A program made the position numbers and the translations under genes. Under the pieces are notes generated by a model. The model was not told the DNA's origin. It did no database searches and worked only from the letters and a program-made list of their open reading frames with translations. This document shows, one piece after another, positions 35,093-43,400 of a DNA stretch of 64,000 nt (positions are counted from its first letter, which is position 1; each line of letters begins with the position of its first letter). The stretch is from CBDIBC01 sp965276635 (GTDB lineage: Bacteria; Actinomycetota; Acidimicrobiia; Acidimicrobiales; Palsa-688): positions 558,001-622,000 of the forward strand of contig CBDIBC010000004.1 in NCBI GenBank assembly GCA_965276635.1, in the 5' to 3' direction.

Positions 35093-35278
35093 GGCTCGGC
35101 GTGGTGTGGCTCGGCGTGGTGTGGCTCGGCGTGGTGTGGCTCGGCGTGGTGTGGCTCGGCGTGGTGTGGCTCGGCGTGGTGTGGCTCGGCGTGGTGTGGC
35201 TCGGCGTGGTGTGGCTCGGCGTGGTGTGGCTCGGCGTGGTGTGGCTCGGCGTGGTGTGGCTCGGCGTGGTGTGGCTCG
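35093..35278. repeat. 15-bp minisatellite, 12.4 perfect copies
   Basis: Unit GGCTCGGCGTGGTGT repeated 12 times plus 6 bases without a single mismatch. It lies between the stop codon of the Rpf-like gene (35280) and the zinc-ribbon start. The unit is a multiple of three, so both strands stay open across it (EPHHA repeats on minus), but there is no evidence that it is translated. Confidence 0.97.
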
Positions 35279-35279
35279 T

Positions 35280-36359
35280 TCAGTGCAGGCCGAGGGCGGC
35301 CGAGCAGGCGGGCCACTGGCCCCAGCCGCTGCGAGCCTGGAGGCGCTCGGCGGCGGCGTCCTGCATCGCTGGCAGCTCCTGGTCAGGTCGGCCCGGGTAG
35401 CCGAGATTGGTCCAGGTCGGCGCGCTGAACTGGTAGGCGCCGTAGAAGCCGTTGCCGGTGCTCTCCTGGTAGTTGTTGCCCGATTCGCACTGGCGCAGCT
35501 GCAACCACACGCCCCCGGCGTTCCCGCCGCTGCTCGGCGCAACGACGGCCGCCGGGGGACTGCCGGCGGGGGCGGACGCGACCGTCGGCGGCCTGGGCGG
35601 GGCGCCGACGACGGAGGTGACGACGGCGACGAGGCCGCCGTTGACCGGCAGGCCCTGGGTGGTAGGGGCGGGCACCGCTACCGCGACCTGCCGGGCCGGC
35701 TGGGCCTGCTGGGCCTGCTGGGCCTGCTGGGCCTGCTGGGCTTGCTGGGTGGCGACCAGCTGTGTGAGCGTCTGCTGAGTGCGGACCAGCTGGGCCTGCT
35801 CCTGTCCGGCCAGGGCCAGCGCCTGCTGGCGGGCTGCGCCGGCGGCGGCCACGGCGCGCTGACCGGCGGCCACCTCTTGGGCGACGGTCGCGGTGGCCGA
35901 CGACACCTCCCGCTGCTGGAGCCGGAACTGATCGATGGAATCCTTCAGACCGCCCGACGCTACGGCCAAGTACTCGGCGCCGATGCTCGGGTCGGTGCTC
36001 GGATCGTTGCTCGCCGAGGTGATGGTGGCCTGATCGGTCGACTGACCGGTATACGTCATGATGGCGCTGTGGCGCAGTCGGGCCTGGGTGGTCTCCACCC
36101 GCCCTCGCAGGATGGCCAAGGCGGTGCGGTCCGTGCTCAACTGGTGGCCCAGGTTGGCGGCGTCCAGGTTCGCCTGGTCATAGGCCGTGGTGGCGGCATG
36201 GATCCGGGAGGCCCCTGCCGATACCTGTGCCTGCAGCATGTCCATCTGGGCGCGCGCCGCTTGGACCGGGTCGGCATGGGCGACACCGGTGGCCACGGGC
36301 ACCAGGAGGCACAGCACACCGGTCATCCAGACCACCGGGCGCCTCCTGCGGCGAGCCAT
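35280..36359 (-). CDS. Rpf-like secreted transglycosylase with coiled-coil N-terminus
   Basis: A 359-aa secreted protein. Signal peptide at residues 1-29 (MARRRRRPVVWMTGVL...GVAHA). A long helical region (about 30-200) resembles the coiled coil of NlpC/P60-associated peptidoglycan hydrolases and ends in a QQA repeat tract. A Pro/Ala linker follows. The C-terminal resuscitation-promoting-factor domain is at 284-359 (VWLQLRQCESGNNYQ with catalytic Glu near 292; FYGAYQFSAPTW; GWGQWPACS). It should cleave peptidoglycan. A longer start at 36419 is possible. Confidence 0.9.
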   Translation of the reverse strand: MARRRRRPVVWMTGVLCLLVPVATGVAHADPVQAARAQMDMLQAQVSAGASRIHAATTAYDQANLDAANLGHQLSTDRTALAILRGRVETTQARLRHSAIMTYTGQSTDQATITSASNDPSTDPSIGAEYLAVASGGLKDSIDQFRLQQREVSSATATVAQEVAAGQRAVAAAGAARQQALALAGQEQAQLVRTQQTLTQLVATQQAQQAQQAQQAQQAQPARQVAVAVPAPTTQGLPVNGGLVAVVTSVVGAPPRPPTVASAPAGSPPAAVVAPSSGGNAGGVWLQLRQCESGNNYQESTGNGFYGAYQFSAPTWTNLGYPGRPDQELPAMQDAAAERLQARSGWGQWPACSAALGLH

Positions 36360-36658
36360 CCGTACGAATGCGGCTGCACGAGGCAGCGTCTGGCGGAGAG
36401 CCAAGAGACCCGCCACCATAGCGGGGGTCCCCGGTAGGCGCCACCCGGCGGGCGCCATCCGCCTCTGGCCGGGCCGGCCACCGCCGTCTCCAGAGGTCGG
36501 AGCGGTCGGCGGGGGCGGCGGCCGGCAAGCGGTCAGTCGCCTCGACGCCGGCTCGGTCGCCGCAGGTGCGGGTGCCCCCCGGGGGCCCCGCCGGTTCCCG
36601 GCGCCAACGATGGGACGGGGGCGGGCCGGATCGCCCGCTCGCATGGCCGTCGCCGATG

Positions 36659-36699
36659 AGTGGTCAGTACGTTCGACGAGGTCGAACATACTGACCACT
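36659..36699. promoter_or_regulatory. Long palindrome, 19-bp arms
   Basis: Left arm AGTGGTCAGTACGTTCGAC, loop GAG, right arm complementary except for one base. No T-run follows on either strand. It could be an operator, an extruding cruciform or an orphan hairpin element. Confidence 0.65.
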
Positions 36700-36720
36700 G
36701 GTCCGGCGGATCGCCCTGGA

Positions 36721-36780
36721 TCGCCGCCCGCCGCGCCGCCCGGCCGCACATCGCCGCCCGCCGCGCCGCCCGGCCGCACT
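36721..36780. repeat. 30-bp tandem duplication
   Basis: Two adjacent 30-bp copies starting TCGCCGCCCGCCGCG and differing only in the last base, about 100 bp upstream of the aminotransferase ATG. Confidence 0.9.
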
Positions 36781-36875
36781 GCGCGCCCGCACCCCCCGGC
36801 GCCGCCGCACAGCCCGCGCACCACGGCTCAGCGACCCCACGGACCGACGATCGGATCGTGGCCTACGCTGGCCCG

Positions 36876-38072
36876 ATGGGTGCGGACGGCGGCCAACGTG
36901 GCAGCGAGCGGCGCCGCACCCCGTTCCTGGCGTCCCGGCTCCAGGGCCTCGGCACCACCGTCTTCGCGGAGATGTCGGCGCTGGCTGCAGCCACCGGGGC
37001 GATCAACCTGGGGCAGGGGTTCCCGGACACCGACGGCCCGGCCGAGGTGGCGGAGGCGGCGGTGGCGGCGATCCGGGAGGGCCGGAACCAGTATCCGCCC
37101 GGTACCGGGATCCCGGCTCTCCGCCAGGCGGTAGCGGCCCACCAGGCGAGGTTCTACGGGCACCAGGTCGATCCCGATGTAGAGGTCCTGGTGACTGCCG
37201 GCGCCACGGAGGCCATCACCGCGGCGGTGCTGGCCCTGTGCGAGACGGGCGACGAGGTCGTGACCTTCGAGCCGTTCTACGACTCGTATGGGGCCGCGGT
37301 TGCCATGGCCGGCGCCCAGCTGCGGACGGTGCCGCTGCGCCCGCCGGACTGGTCGTTCGATCCCGACGAGTTGCGCGCCGCGGTGACGGCGCGCACCCGC
37401 CTGGTTCTGGTGAACACCCCGCACAACCCCACCGGCAAGGTCTTCACCGCCGCCGAGCTGGACGCGGTGGCCCAGGTGTGCATCGAGGCCGACCTCCTGG
37501 CCGTGACCGACGAGGTCTACGAGCACCTGGTCTTCGAGGGTTCCCACCAGCTGCTGGCCACCCGGGCGGGGATGGGGGAGCGGACGCTGACGGTGTCGAG
37601 CGGGGGCAAGACATTCTCCTTCACCGGTTGGAAGGTTGGTTGGGTGTGCGGGCCGGGCGCGCTCGTGGCCGCGGTCCGCACCGCCAAGCAGTTCCTGACC
37701 TACGTGAACGGCGCCCCGCTGCAGCCCGCCATTGCCGTGGGCCTGGGTCTGGCCGACCGGTACTTCGAGGACGCGGCCTCCGGGCTGGCCGGCCAGCGCG
37801 ACCTCCTGTGCGCCGGCCTGGAGGCCGCCGGGCTCGAGGTGTACCGCCCGTCTGCGGGCTATTTCGTCATGAGCGACGTGTCTGCGGTGGGACCGGCTGA
37901 CGGCGAGGAGTTCTGCCGGTCCCTGCCGGCGCGCTGTGGCGTGGTGGCGGTGCCGGCCGCCGCGTTCTACGCCGATCGGGCTCGGCCCCGACCCCTGGTG
38001 CGCTTCGCCTTCTGCAAGCGGCCGGCCGTGCTGGAAGAGGCCAACCGGCGGTTGGCGGCGCTGGCCCGATGA
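36876..38072 (+). CDS. Class I/II aminotransferase
   Basis: A 398-aa fold-type I PLP aminotransferase (INLGQGFPDTDGP, YPPGTGIPALRQAVA, NTPHNPTGKVF, TDEVYEHLVF, PLP lysine in SSGGKTFSFTGWKVGW). This subgroup includes YbdL-type methionine aminotransferase, kynurenine aminotransferase and succinyl-diaminopimelate aminotransferase. The following BisC-like gene favours a sulfur amino acid substrate, which is inference. Confidence 0.92.
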   Translation: MGADGGQRGSERRRTPFLASRLQGLGTTVFAEMSALAAATGAINLGQGFPDTDGPAEVAEAAVAAIREGRNQYPPGTGIPALRQAVAAHQARFYGHQVDPDVEVLVTAGATEAITAAVLALCETGDEVVTFEPFYDSYGAAVAMAGAQLRTVPLRPPDWSFDPDELRAAVTARTRLVLVNTPHNPTGKVFTAAELDAVAQVCIEADLLAVTDEVYEHLVFEGSHQLLATRAGMGERTLTVSSGGKTFSFTGWKVGWVCGPGALVAAVRTAKQFLTYVNGAPLQPAIAVGLGLADRYFEDAASGLAGQRDLLCAGLEAAGLEVYRPSAGYFVMSDVSAVGPADGEEFCRSLPARCGVVAVPAAAFYADRARPRPLVRFAFCKRPAVLEEANRRLAALAR

Positions 38073-38097
38073 CGCCTTGGGCCGGGGTGCGAGACCG

Positions 38098-40434
38098 ATG
38101 ATGACGCGCCATCGTCAGACGTCGCACTGGGGCGCGTTCAGCGTGGAGGTCGACGACGGCCGGGTGGTGGCGGTCGAGCCGCACCCGGCCGACCCGGCGC
38201 CGTCTCTGCTGCTGGGCAACATCGCCGGCGCGGCCCGCCACCGGAGCCGGGTGGCCAGCCCGGCCGTCCGGCGGGGTTGGTTGGAAGGCGGCCCTGGCCC
38301 CGACGAGCGGCGCGGCCGTGACGAATGGGTGAGCGTCGAGTGGGACGAGGCTCTGGACCTGGTGGCGACCGAGATCGACCGCGTGCGGTCGGATGCCGGG
38401 CCGGATGCCATCTACGCCGGGTCCTACGGCTGGGCGAGCGCCGGTCGCTTCCATCACAGCCAGAGCCAGTTGCGCCGGTTCGTCAACCTCATCGGCGGGG
38501 CGACGGCGAGCGCAGGGACGTACAGCACGGGTGCCGCGGAGCGCATCCTGCCGCGGGTGGTGGGGAGCGACGAGGATGTGTGGCGCAAGGCCACCGCGTG
38601 GCCGGTGGTGGCGGCCCACACCGAGCTGCTGGTGTGCTTCGGCGGCCTGCCGGCGAAGAACTCGGCCGTCTCGCCCGGAGGGGTGACCCGCCACACCGTC
38701 GGGGCCCACCTGGCCGCCGCCCGCCGCCGGGGCATGGAGCTGGAGCTGTTCAGCCCCATCGCCGATGACGTCGACCCGGCGCTGCGGCCGACCTGGCATG
38801 CCCTCCGCCCCGGGACCGATGTGGCGGTGATGGCTGCGCTGGCTTACGTCCTGGTCGACACCGGGCGGGCGGACCTCGGCTTCGTGGCCAACTACTGCGT
38901 CGGCGGCAGCCAGCTGGTCGCCTACCTGCGCGGCGCCGCCGACGGGGTGGCCAAGACGCCGGAGTGGGCGGAGGCGATCTCCGAGGTCCCGGCCACGGTT
39001 ATCCGCGACCTGGCCGGGCGGCTGGCGGAGCGCCGCACCCTGATCACGACCTCGTGGTCCCTGCAGCGGGCCGAGCACGGCGAGCAACCCGTCTGGATGT
39101 CGATCGCGTTGGCCGCGCTGGTCGGACAGATCGGCTTGCCCGGCGGCGGTTTCGGGAACGGCTACAGCTCGCTGGCTGACATCGGCGGCGGCACCACCCG
39201 GGTCCCGTTCCCGGCGCTGCCTGGCACCAGCCGGTCCTTGCGCTCCTGGATCCCCGTGGCCCGCGTCGCCGACATGCTGCTGCGGCCCGGGGAGGAGTAC
39301 GAGGTCGACGGCTCGCGGCGTCGGTACCCGGCCATCCAGCTCGTCTACTGGGCGGGCGGGAACCCGTTCCACCACCACCAGGACCTGAACCGGTTGCGTG
39401 GCGCGCTCCGCCGCCCCCACACCGTGGTGGTGAACGAGCCGTACTGGACGGGGATGGCCCGCCACGCCGATGTGGTGCTTCCCGCAACGGTCACCCTGGA
39501 GCGCAACGACATCGCCCAGGGTCGCGGCGACCCCTTCCTGATTGCCATGCAGCAGGCGCTCCCCCCGTACGGCGAGGCGCGCCACGACCACGACATCTTC
39601 GCGGGGCTCGCCGACCGCCTCGGCGTGGGCGAGGCGTTCCGCGAGGGGCGCGACGTCGACGGGTGGTTGCGGTACCTGTGGGACCGGTGGACGGAGCGCA
39701 TGGCGGCCGTGGGCGCGGCAGTGCCGACGTTCGACGACTTCTGGGCGGCGGGGGAGATGCCGCTCGACGTCGCGGACGACGACCGGGTCTACCTGGCCGG
39801 GTTCAGGGCCGACCCGCAGTGCCACCCACTGTTCACCCCCAGCGGCGGCATCGAGCTGTACTCCGAGGCCATCGCCGGCTTCGGTTACGACGACTGCCCG
39901 CCGCACCCGGCGTGGCTGCCACCGTCGGAGTGGCTGGGCGGCCCCCGGGCCCAGCGGTTCCCGCTGCACCTCATCGCCAACAACCCGGCGACCCGCCTGC
40001 ACAGCCAGCTCGATCCGGGGGGGTATTCCGGATCGTCGAAGGTGCATGGCCGTGAACCCATCCGGATGCACCCGACGGATGCCGCGGCCCGTGGTATCGC
40101 CGACGGTGACGTGGTGCAGGTGGCAAATGATCGCGGGATGGTGCTCGCAGGGGCGCGGCTGACCGACGCCGTGCGCGCCGGGGTGGTGCAGTTGTCGACC
40201 GGAGCGTGGTACGACCCCGACGACCCGGCGGCAGAGCGGCCTACCTGTGTTCACGGGAACCCGAACGTCCTCACGCCCGACGCCGGCACGTCGCGCCTCG
40301 CTCAGGCGTGCGCCGGCCAGCACGCGCTCGTCGAGGTCACGAGATATGAGGGCCCGCTGCCGCCGATCCGGGCCTATGACCCGCCGGAGCTGCTGGAGCG
40401 GGCGGTGGTCACCGCTCGTAGGATGGCTCGATGA
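38098..40434 (+). CDS. Molybdopterin-dependent oxidoreductase, BisC/DMSO reductase type
   Basis: A 778-aa enzyme of the DMSO reductase family. It has no N-terminal [4Fe-4S] cysteines and no Tat signal, like cytoplasmic BisC (biotin or methionine sulfoxide reductase). Seen: GSYGWASAGRFHHSQ, the probable Mo-ligand Ser in TYSTGAAERILPRVVG, WAGGNPFHHHQDLN, VVLPATVTLERNDI, and the C-terminal pterin-binding LHLIANNPATRLHSQ. Double ATG at 38098/38101; 25 bp after the aminotransferase and coupled to the hydratase by ATGA. Confidence 0.92.
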   Translation: MMTRHRQTSHWGAFSVEVDDGRVVAVEPHPADPAPSLLLGNIAGAARHRSRVASPAVRRGWLEGGPGPDERRGRDEWVSVEWDEALDLVATEIDRVRSDAGPDAIYAGSYGWASAGRFHHSQSQLRRFVNLIGGATASAGTYSTGAAERILPRVVGSDEDVWRKATAWPVVAAHTELLVCFGGLPAKNSAVSPGGVTRHTVGAHLAAARRRGMELELFSPIADDVDPALRPTWHALRPGTDVAVMAALAYVLVDTGRADLGFVANYCVGGSQLVAYLRGAADGVAKTPEWAEAISEVPATVIRDLAGRLAERRTLITTSWSLQRAEHGEQPVWMSIALAALVGQIGLPGGGFGNGYSSLADIGGGTTRVPFPALPGTSRSLRSWIPVARVADMLLRPGEEYEVDGSRRRYPAIQLVYWAGGNPFHHHQDLNRLRGALRRPHTVVVNEPYWTGMARHADVVLPATVTLERNDIAQGRGDPFLIAMQQALPPYGEARHDHDIFAGLADRLGVGEAFREGRDVDGWLRYLWDRWTERMAAVGAAVPTFDDFWAAGEMPLDVADDDRVYLAGFRADPQCHPLFTPSGGIELYSEAIAGFGYDDCPPHPAWLPPSEWLGGPRAQRFPLHLIANNPATRLHSQLDPGGYSGSSKVHGREPIRMHPTDAAARGIADGDVVQVANDRGMVLAGARLTDAVRAGVVQLSTGAWYDPDDPAAERPTCVHGNPNVLTPDAGTSRLAQACAGQHALVEVTRYEGPLPPIRAYDPPELLERAVVTARRMAR

Positions 40435-41210
40435 ACGAGCTCATAGGTGACGTCGCCGTGTCGGTCGAGGGCTTCGTGGCCACGGTGGAGATCCGCCGCC
40501 CGCCGTCGAACTTCTTCGACGTCGACCTGATCCGCTCCTTGGCCGACGCCTTCCGCGGCCTGGACGACGAGGCCGAGGCGCGGGCCATCGTGTTGTGCTC
40601 GGAGGGCCGGCACTTCTGTGCCGGTGCCGACTTCAACGGTCAGAGCTCTGCCGCCCCGCTCGAAGCGGGGCAGGAAGCATCGCTTTACGCCGAGGCGGTC
40701 AAGCTGTTCGGCGCCCAGCTCCCGATCGTGGCTGCGGTGCAGGGCGCAGCTATCGGCGGGGGGCTGGGCCTGGCGTGCGCCGCCGACTTCCGCATCTGCG
40801 CGCCCGAGGCGCGCTTCGCCGCCAATTTCGCCCGGCTCGGCTTCCATCAGGGATTCGGTCTGTCGGTGACCCTGCCGGCCATCATCGGCCAGCAACGCGC
40901 CCTCGACCTGCTCTACACCGGTCGGCGGATCAAGGGCGAGGAGGCCCACACCATGGGCCTGGCCGACCGGATGGTGCCGGCCGAGGACCTGCGGACCGAA
41001 GCCGCAGCCCTGGCCACCGACATCGCCGCCTCCGCCCCTCTGGCCATCCGCGCCATCCGCCAGACCATGCGGGGACACCTGGCCGACGCGGTCCGTCAGG
41101 CCACGCAACGGGAGGACGCGCAGCAGTCTCGCCTCCGTCAGACCGCCGATTTCGCCGAGGGCACCCGGGCCAGCGGAGAACGGCGGGAGCCGGTCTTCGT
41201 CGGGCGGTAG
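40431..41210 (+). CDS. Enoyl-CoA hydratase/isomerase family protein
   Basis: A 259-aa crotonase-fold enzyme. Oxyanion-hole residues in HFCAGADFNG and GAAIGGGLGLACAADFRI. The usual second catalytic Glu region reads RFAANFARLGFHQGFG; a Glu equivalent to the hydratase acid/base is not obvious, so an isomerase or other crotonase activity is possible. ATG overlaps the molybdoenzyme stop. Confidence 0.88.
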   Translation: MNELIGDVAVSVEGFVATVEIRRPPSNFFDVDLIRSLADAFRGLDDEAEARAIVLCSEGRHFCAGADFNGQSSAAPLEAGQEASLYAEAVKLFGAQLPIVAAVQGAAIGGGLGLACAADFRICAPEARFAANFARLGFHQGFGLSVTLPAIIGQQRALDLLYTGRRIKGEEAHTMGLADRMVPAEDLRTEAAALATDIAASAPLAIRAIRQTMRGHLADAVRQATQREDAQQSRLRQTADFAEGTRASGERREPVFVGR

Positions 41211-41233
41211 TGGAGCGGGCTGGTCCTGGAGGC

Positions 41234-41401
41234 TCAGGGAAGCTGGTCGTAGGCGCCGACGCCGGCGAGGACCACGGCTGCGACCACGATGCCGGCCATG
41301 AGCAGGCTGAAGACCAGGTCGGCCTTCTTGGTGACCAGGCCATAGATCCCGATGATCTGGGCGACCACCAGGCAGCCGGCGGCCGTGTAGAGCAAGGTCA
41401 C
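41234..41401 (-). CDS. Small two-helix membrane protein
   Basis: 55 residues in a frame closed upstream by an in-frame TGA, starting GTG at 41401. Two hydrophobic stretches (LYTAAGCLVVAQIIGIYGLV and FSLLMAGIVVAAVVLAGVGA) flank a TKKAD turn. No RBS, so translation may be leaderless or weak. Hydropathy strongly suggests a real product. Same strand as, and 60 bp after, the NadD-like gene. Confidence 0.55.
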   Translation of the reverse strand: MTLLYTAAGCLVVAQIIGIYGLVTKKADLVFSLLMAGIVVAAVVLAGVGAYDQLP

Positions 41402-41461
41402 CGTGGCGCCGCGGGAGGCGTTCCGAGCATCGGGTCAGGCTAGTCCGGGGCGAGGCGCGGA

Positions 41462-41977
41462 TCACGCCTCTTGGTCGGCCGACCATTGCCAGCGGCCCGC
41501 CCGTACGGCCGTGGCCGACACCTCGAGCAGAGCGGGATCGAGCCTGAGGATGTGCACACGACCTCTGTCGGCGCTGGGGATGGTCACCGCGGTTCGAGGG
41601 GCGACCCAGATCGGCGGGAGGGCTTCGACGGCCCGGTCGCGCGCCGCCTCGGAGCTGTACCACTCGGGATCGACGACCTGCGCCCACTTGTCCGCGCCCA
41701 GGACGAGGGCGTCGTAGCCGGCGGCGATGTCGGCGACGAGCTGCGCATCGGTGCGGCGGGCGGCCAGCCAGGGACGGGTGGCGCACAGGCGTTGCAGCAC
41801 CTCGAGCCGGGTAGCGGCCGGCGGCAGGCTGGCGTGGTGCTTGCCCAGCGCCACCGCCGACACCACCAGCTCGATCCGGTCCAGCTGGGCCTGCTCGCAT
41901 GCGGCCTCGGCGATGGCCAGGTGGGCGATGGTCGGGGGGTTGAACGAACCCGGGTACACACCGGTGCGCACTGGCAC
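41462..41977 (-). CDS. Nicotinate-nucleotide adenylyltransferase-like protein
   Basis: A 171-aa nucleotidyltransferase fold. ATP-binding GVYPGSFNPPTIAHL carries the (H/T)xGH-like motif as TIAH, and the late EVSATAVRAG corresponds to the ISSTxIR loop. It is shorter than typical NadD (about 190-210 aa) and the motifs are degenerate, so it may not be the NAD-pathway enzyme. Confidence 0.8.
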   Translation of the reverse strand: MPVRTGVYPGSFNPPTIAHLAIAEAACEQAQLDRIELVVSAVALGKHHASLPPAATRLEVLQRLCATRPWLAARRTDAQLVADIAAGYDALVLGADKWAQVVDPEWYSSEAARDRAVEALPPIWVAPRTAVTIPSADRGRVHILRLDPALLEVSATAVRAGRWQWSADQEA

Positions 41978-42017
41978 AGCCTGCCGCGAGCGTGGCGGGC
42001 TCCGCTAGACAGCGACT

Positions 42018-43400
42018 ATGACCGACAGCCCGTGGGCGGGGGACGCCTGCTCGCTCGTCGAGGCCTTCCGGGCCGGCGAGAACAGTCCGACCGACGAGAT
42101 GGCGGCCACCGTGACGGCCATCTTGGCCAGCGACCTGAACGCGTGCTGCCACCTGGACGCGGAGCGAGGTCTCGCTGGAGCCGCGGCTGCGGACGTCGCC
42201 GACCCCTTCGGCGGCGTCCCCTTCGGTGTCAAGGAGCTCGATCGCGTGACCGGGTGGCCGGCGCGCGACGGCTCCCTGGTGTTCGCCGAGCGGATTGCCT
42301 CGTTCACCACGACGGCGATCAGCCGGGCCCTGGATGCCGGCCTGGTGGCGGTAGCCCAGACCACATCGTCGGAATTCGGTGGCCTGAATGTCAGCACCGG
42401 CCGCCTGCACGGCACGACCCGGAATCCCTGGGACCGCGAGCGCAGTGCGGGTGGCTCGTCGGCCGGGAGTGCCGCAGCCGTGGCCGGAGGGCTGGTCCCG
42501 GTGGCCAGCGGGACGGATGGGGGCGGTTCCATCCGCATCCCCGCCGCCTTTTGTGGGTTGGTGGGACTGAAGCCCACGTTCGGTCGCATCCCGCGCGGCC
42601 CCCGGACGGAGGTGTGGCCCATGACCGTGGCCCATGGCTGCCTGACCCGCTCGGTGCGCGACGCGGCCAGGCACCTCGACGTGACCGCCGGACCGGACCG
42701 ACGGGACCCTTCGAGCCTGCCGTCCGGCGGCAGCTGGGAGCGCGGCCTCGGTGCGCTGGACCTGTCCGGTCTGCGGGTGGCCGTCCTGCCTGATTTCGGT
42801 GGTGCGCAAGTGCGCACGGAGGTGGCCGACACGGTGGCCGAGGCGGCCGAGGCACTCGTCGCCCGCACGGGCATGCGGCCCGTTGCCGTGGACAACCCGC
42901 ATCTGTCTCTGGCTATCGAGTGGTCCATGGCGAACCTGGTGACATTGGCTGCCGAGCTCGGGGACCGCTATCCGGGGCGGGCGGGGGAGATGACCGTCGA
43001 GATGCAGTTCGCCATGGCCGTGGCGACCCAGGCCTACGACCTGCAGTTGGCGGCCCGGGCCGAGCTGGCCCGCACCGCCGCCAACGAGGCCATGGCCGAC
43101 CTCTTCGACGTCGTCGACGTGATCCTCTCGGCCACCAACCCCGACGTGGCTTTCGGCGCCGACGTGACCCTGAACACGGTGGTCGGCGATCGTCAGGTCG
43201 GACCGGAGAACAACGCCACGCTCACCGTGCCCGCCAACATCTACGGGAACCCGGCCATCACCGTGCCGGCAGGGACCGTCGCCGGTCTGCCCGTCGGCCT
43301 GCAGATCATGGCGTCCCACCATCGAGAGGACCTGTGCCTGGAGCTGGCCTTCGATTGCGAGCGGGAACGGCCGTGGCCGCTGGTCGCACCTACTGGATGA
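42018..43400 (+). CDS. Amidase signature family enzyme
   Basis: A 460-aa amidase. Ser-cisSer-Lys triad: Lys in PFGVKELD, cis-Ser in GTDGGGSIRIPA, nucleophile in GGSSAGSAAAVAGG region. Full length. It hydrolyses an amide or similar bond; not GatA, as no GatB or GatC is near. Its end overlaps the convergent acyltransferase gene by 11 bp. Confidence 0.93.
   Translation: MTDSPWAGDACSLVEAFRAGENSPTDEMAATVTAILASDLNACCHLDAERGLAGAAAADVADPFGGVPFGVKELDRVTGWPARDGSLVFAERIASFTTTAISRALDAGLVAVAQTTSSEFGGLNVSTGRLHGTTRNPWDRERSAGGSSAGSAAAVAGGLVPVASGTDGGGSIRIPAAFCGLVGLKPTFGRIPRGPRTEVWPMTVAHGCLTRSVRDAARHLDVTAGPDRRDPSSLPSGGSWERGLGALDLSGLRVAVLPDFGGAQVRTEVADTVAEAAEALVARTGMRPVAVDNPHLSLAIEWSMANLVTLAAELGDRYPGRAGEMTVEMQFAMAVATQAYDLQLAARAELARTAANEAMADLFDVVDVILSATNPDVAFGADVTLNTVVGDRQVGPENNATLTVPANIYGNPAITVPAGTVAGLPVGLQIMASHHREDLCLELAFDCERERPWPLVAPTG

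Larger units (their letters stand above)
36360..36875. other. 516-bp divergent region with palindrome and repeats
   Basis: Separates the Rpf-like gene and the aminotransferase gene. Very GC-rich; the minus frame stays open to 36824, so an N-terminal extension of the Rpf-like protein cannot be fully excluded, but it is low-complexity. It holds the palindrome and the tandem repeat listed separately. Confidence 0.5.

Noticed and set aside
35093..35278. CRISPR-like array
   Set aside because: Repeats are contiguous 15-mers without spacers and no cas genes are present; it is a minisatellite.
35050..35316. N-terminal EPHHA-repeat extension of the zinc-ribbon protein
   Set aside because: The frame is open only because the repeat unit is a multiple of three; a good internal ATG at 35049 begins the folded part.
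40374..43322. Very long antisense open frame (about 980 codons) across the molybdoenzyme, crotonase and amidase region
   Set aside because: It mirrors well-supported genes on the other strand and has low-complexity composition; such shadow frames are expected at this GC content. The same applies to long antisense frames at 16343-18598 and 37867-40323.
42018..43400. Amidase as GatA subunit
   Set aside because: No gatB or gatC nearby and the sequence lacks GatA-specific features.
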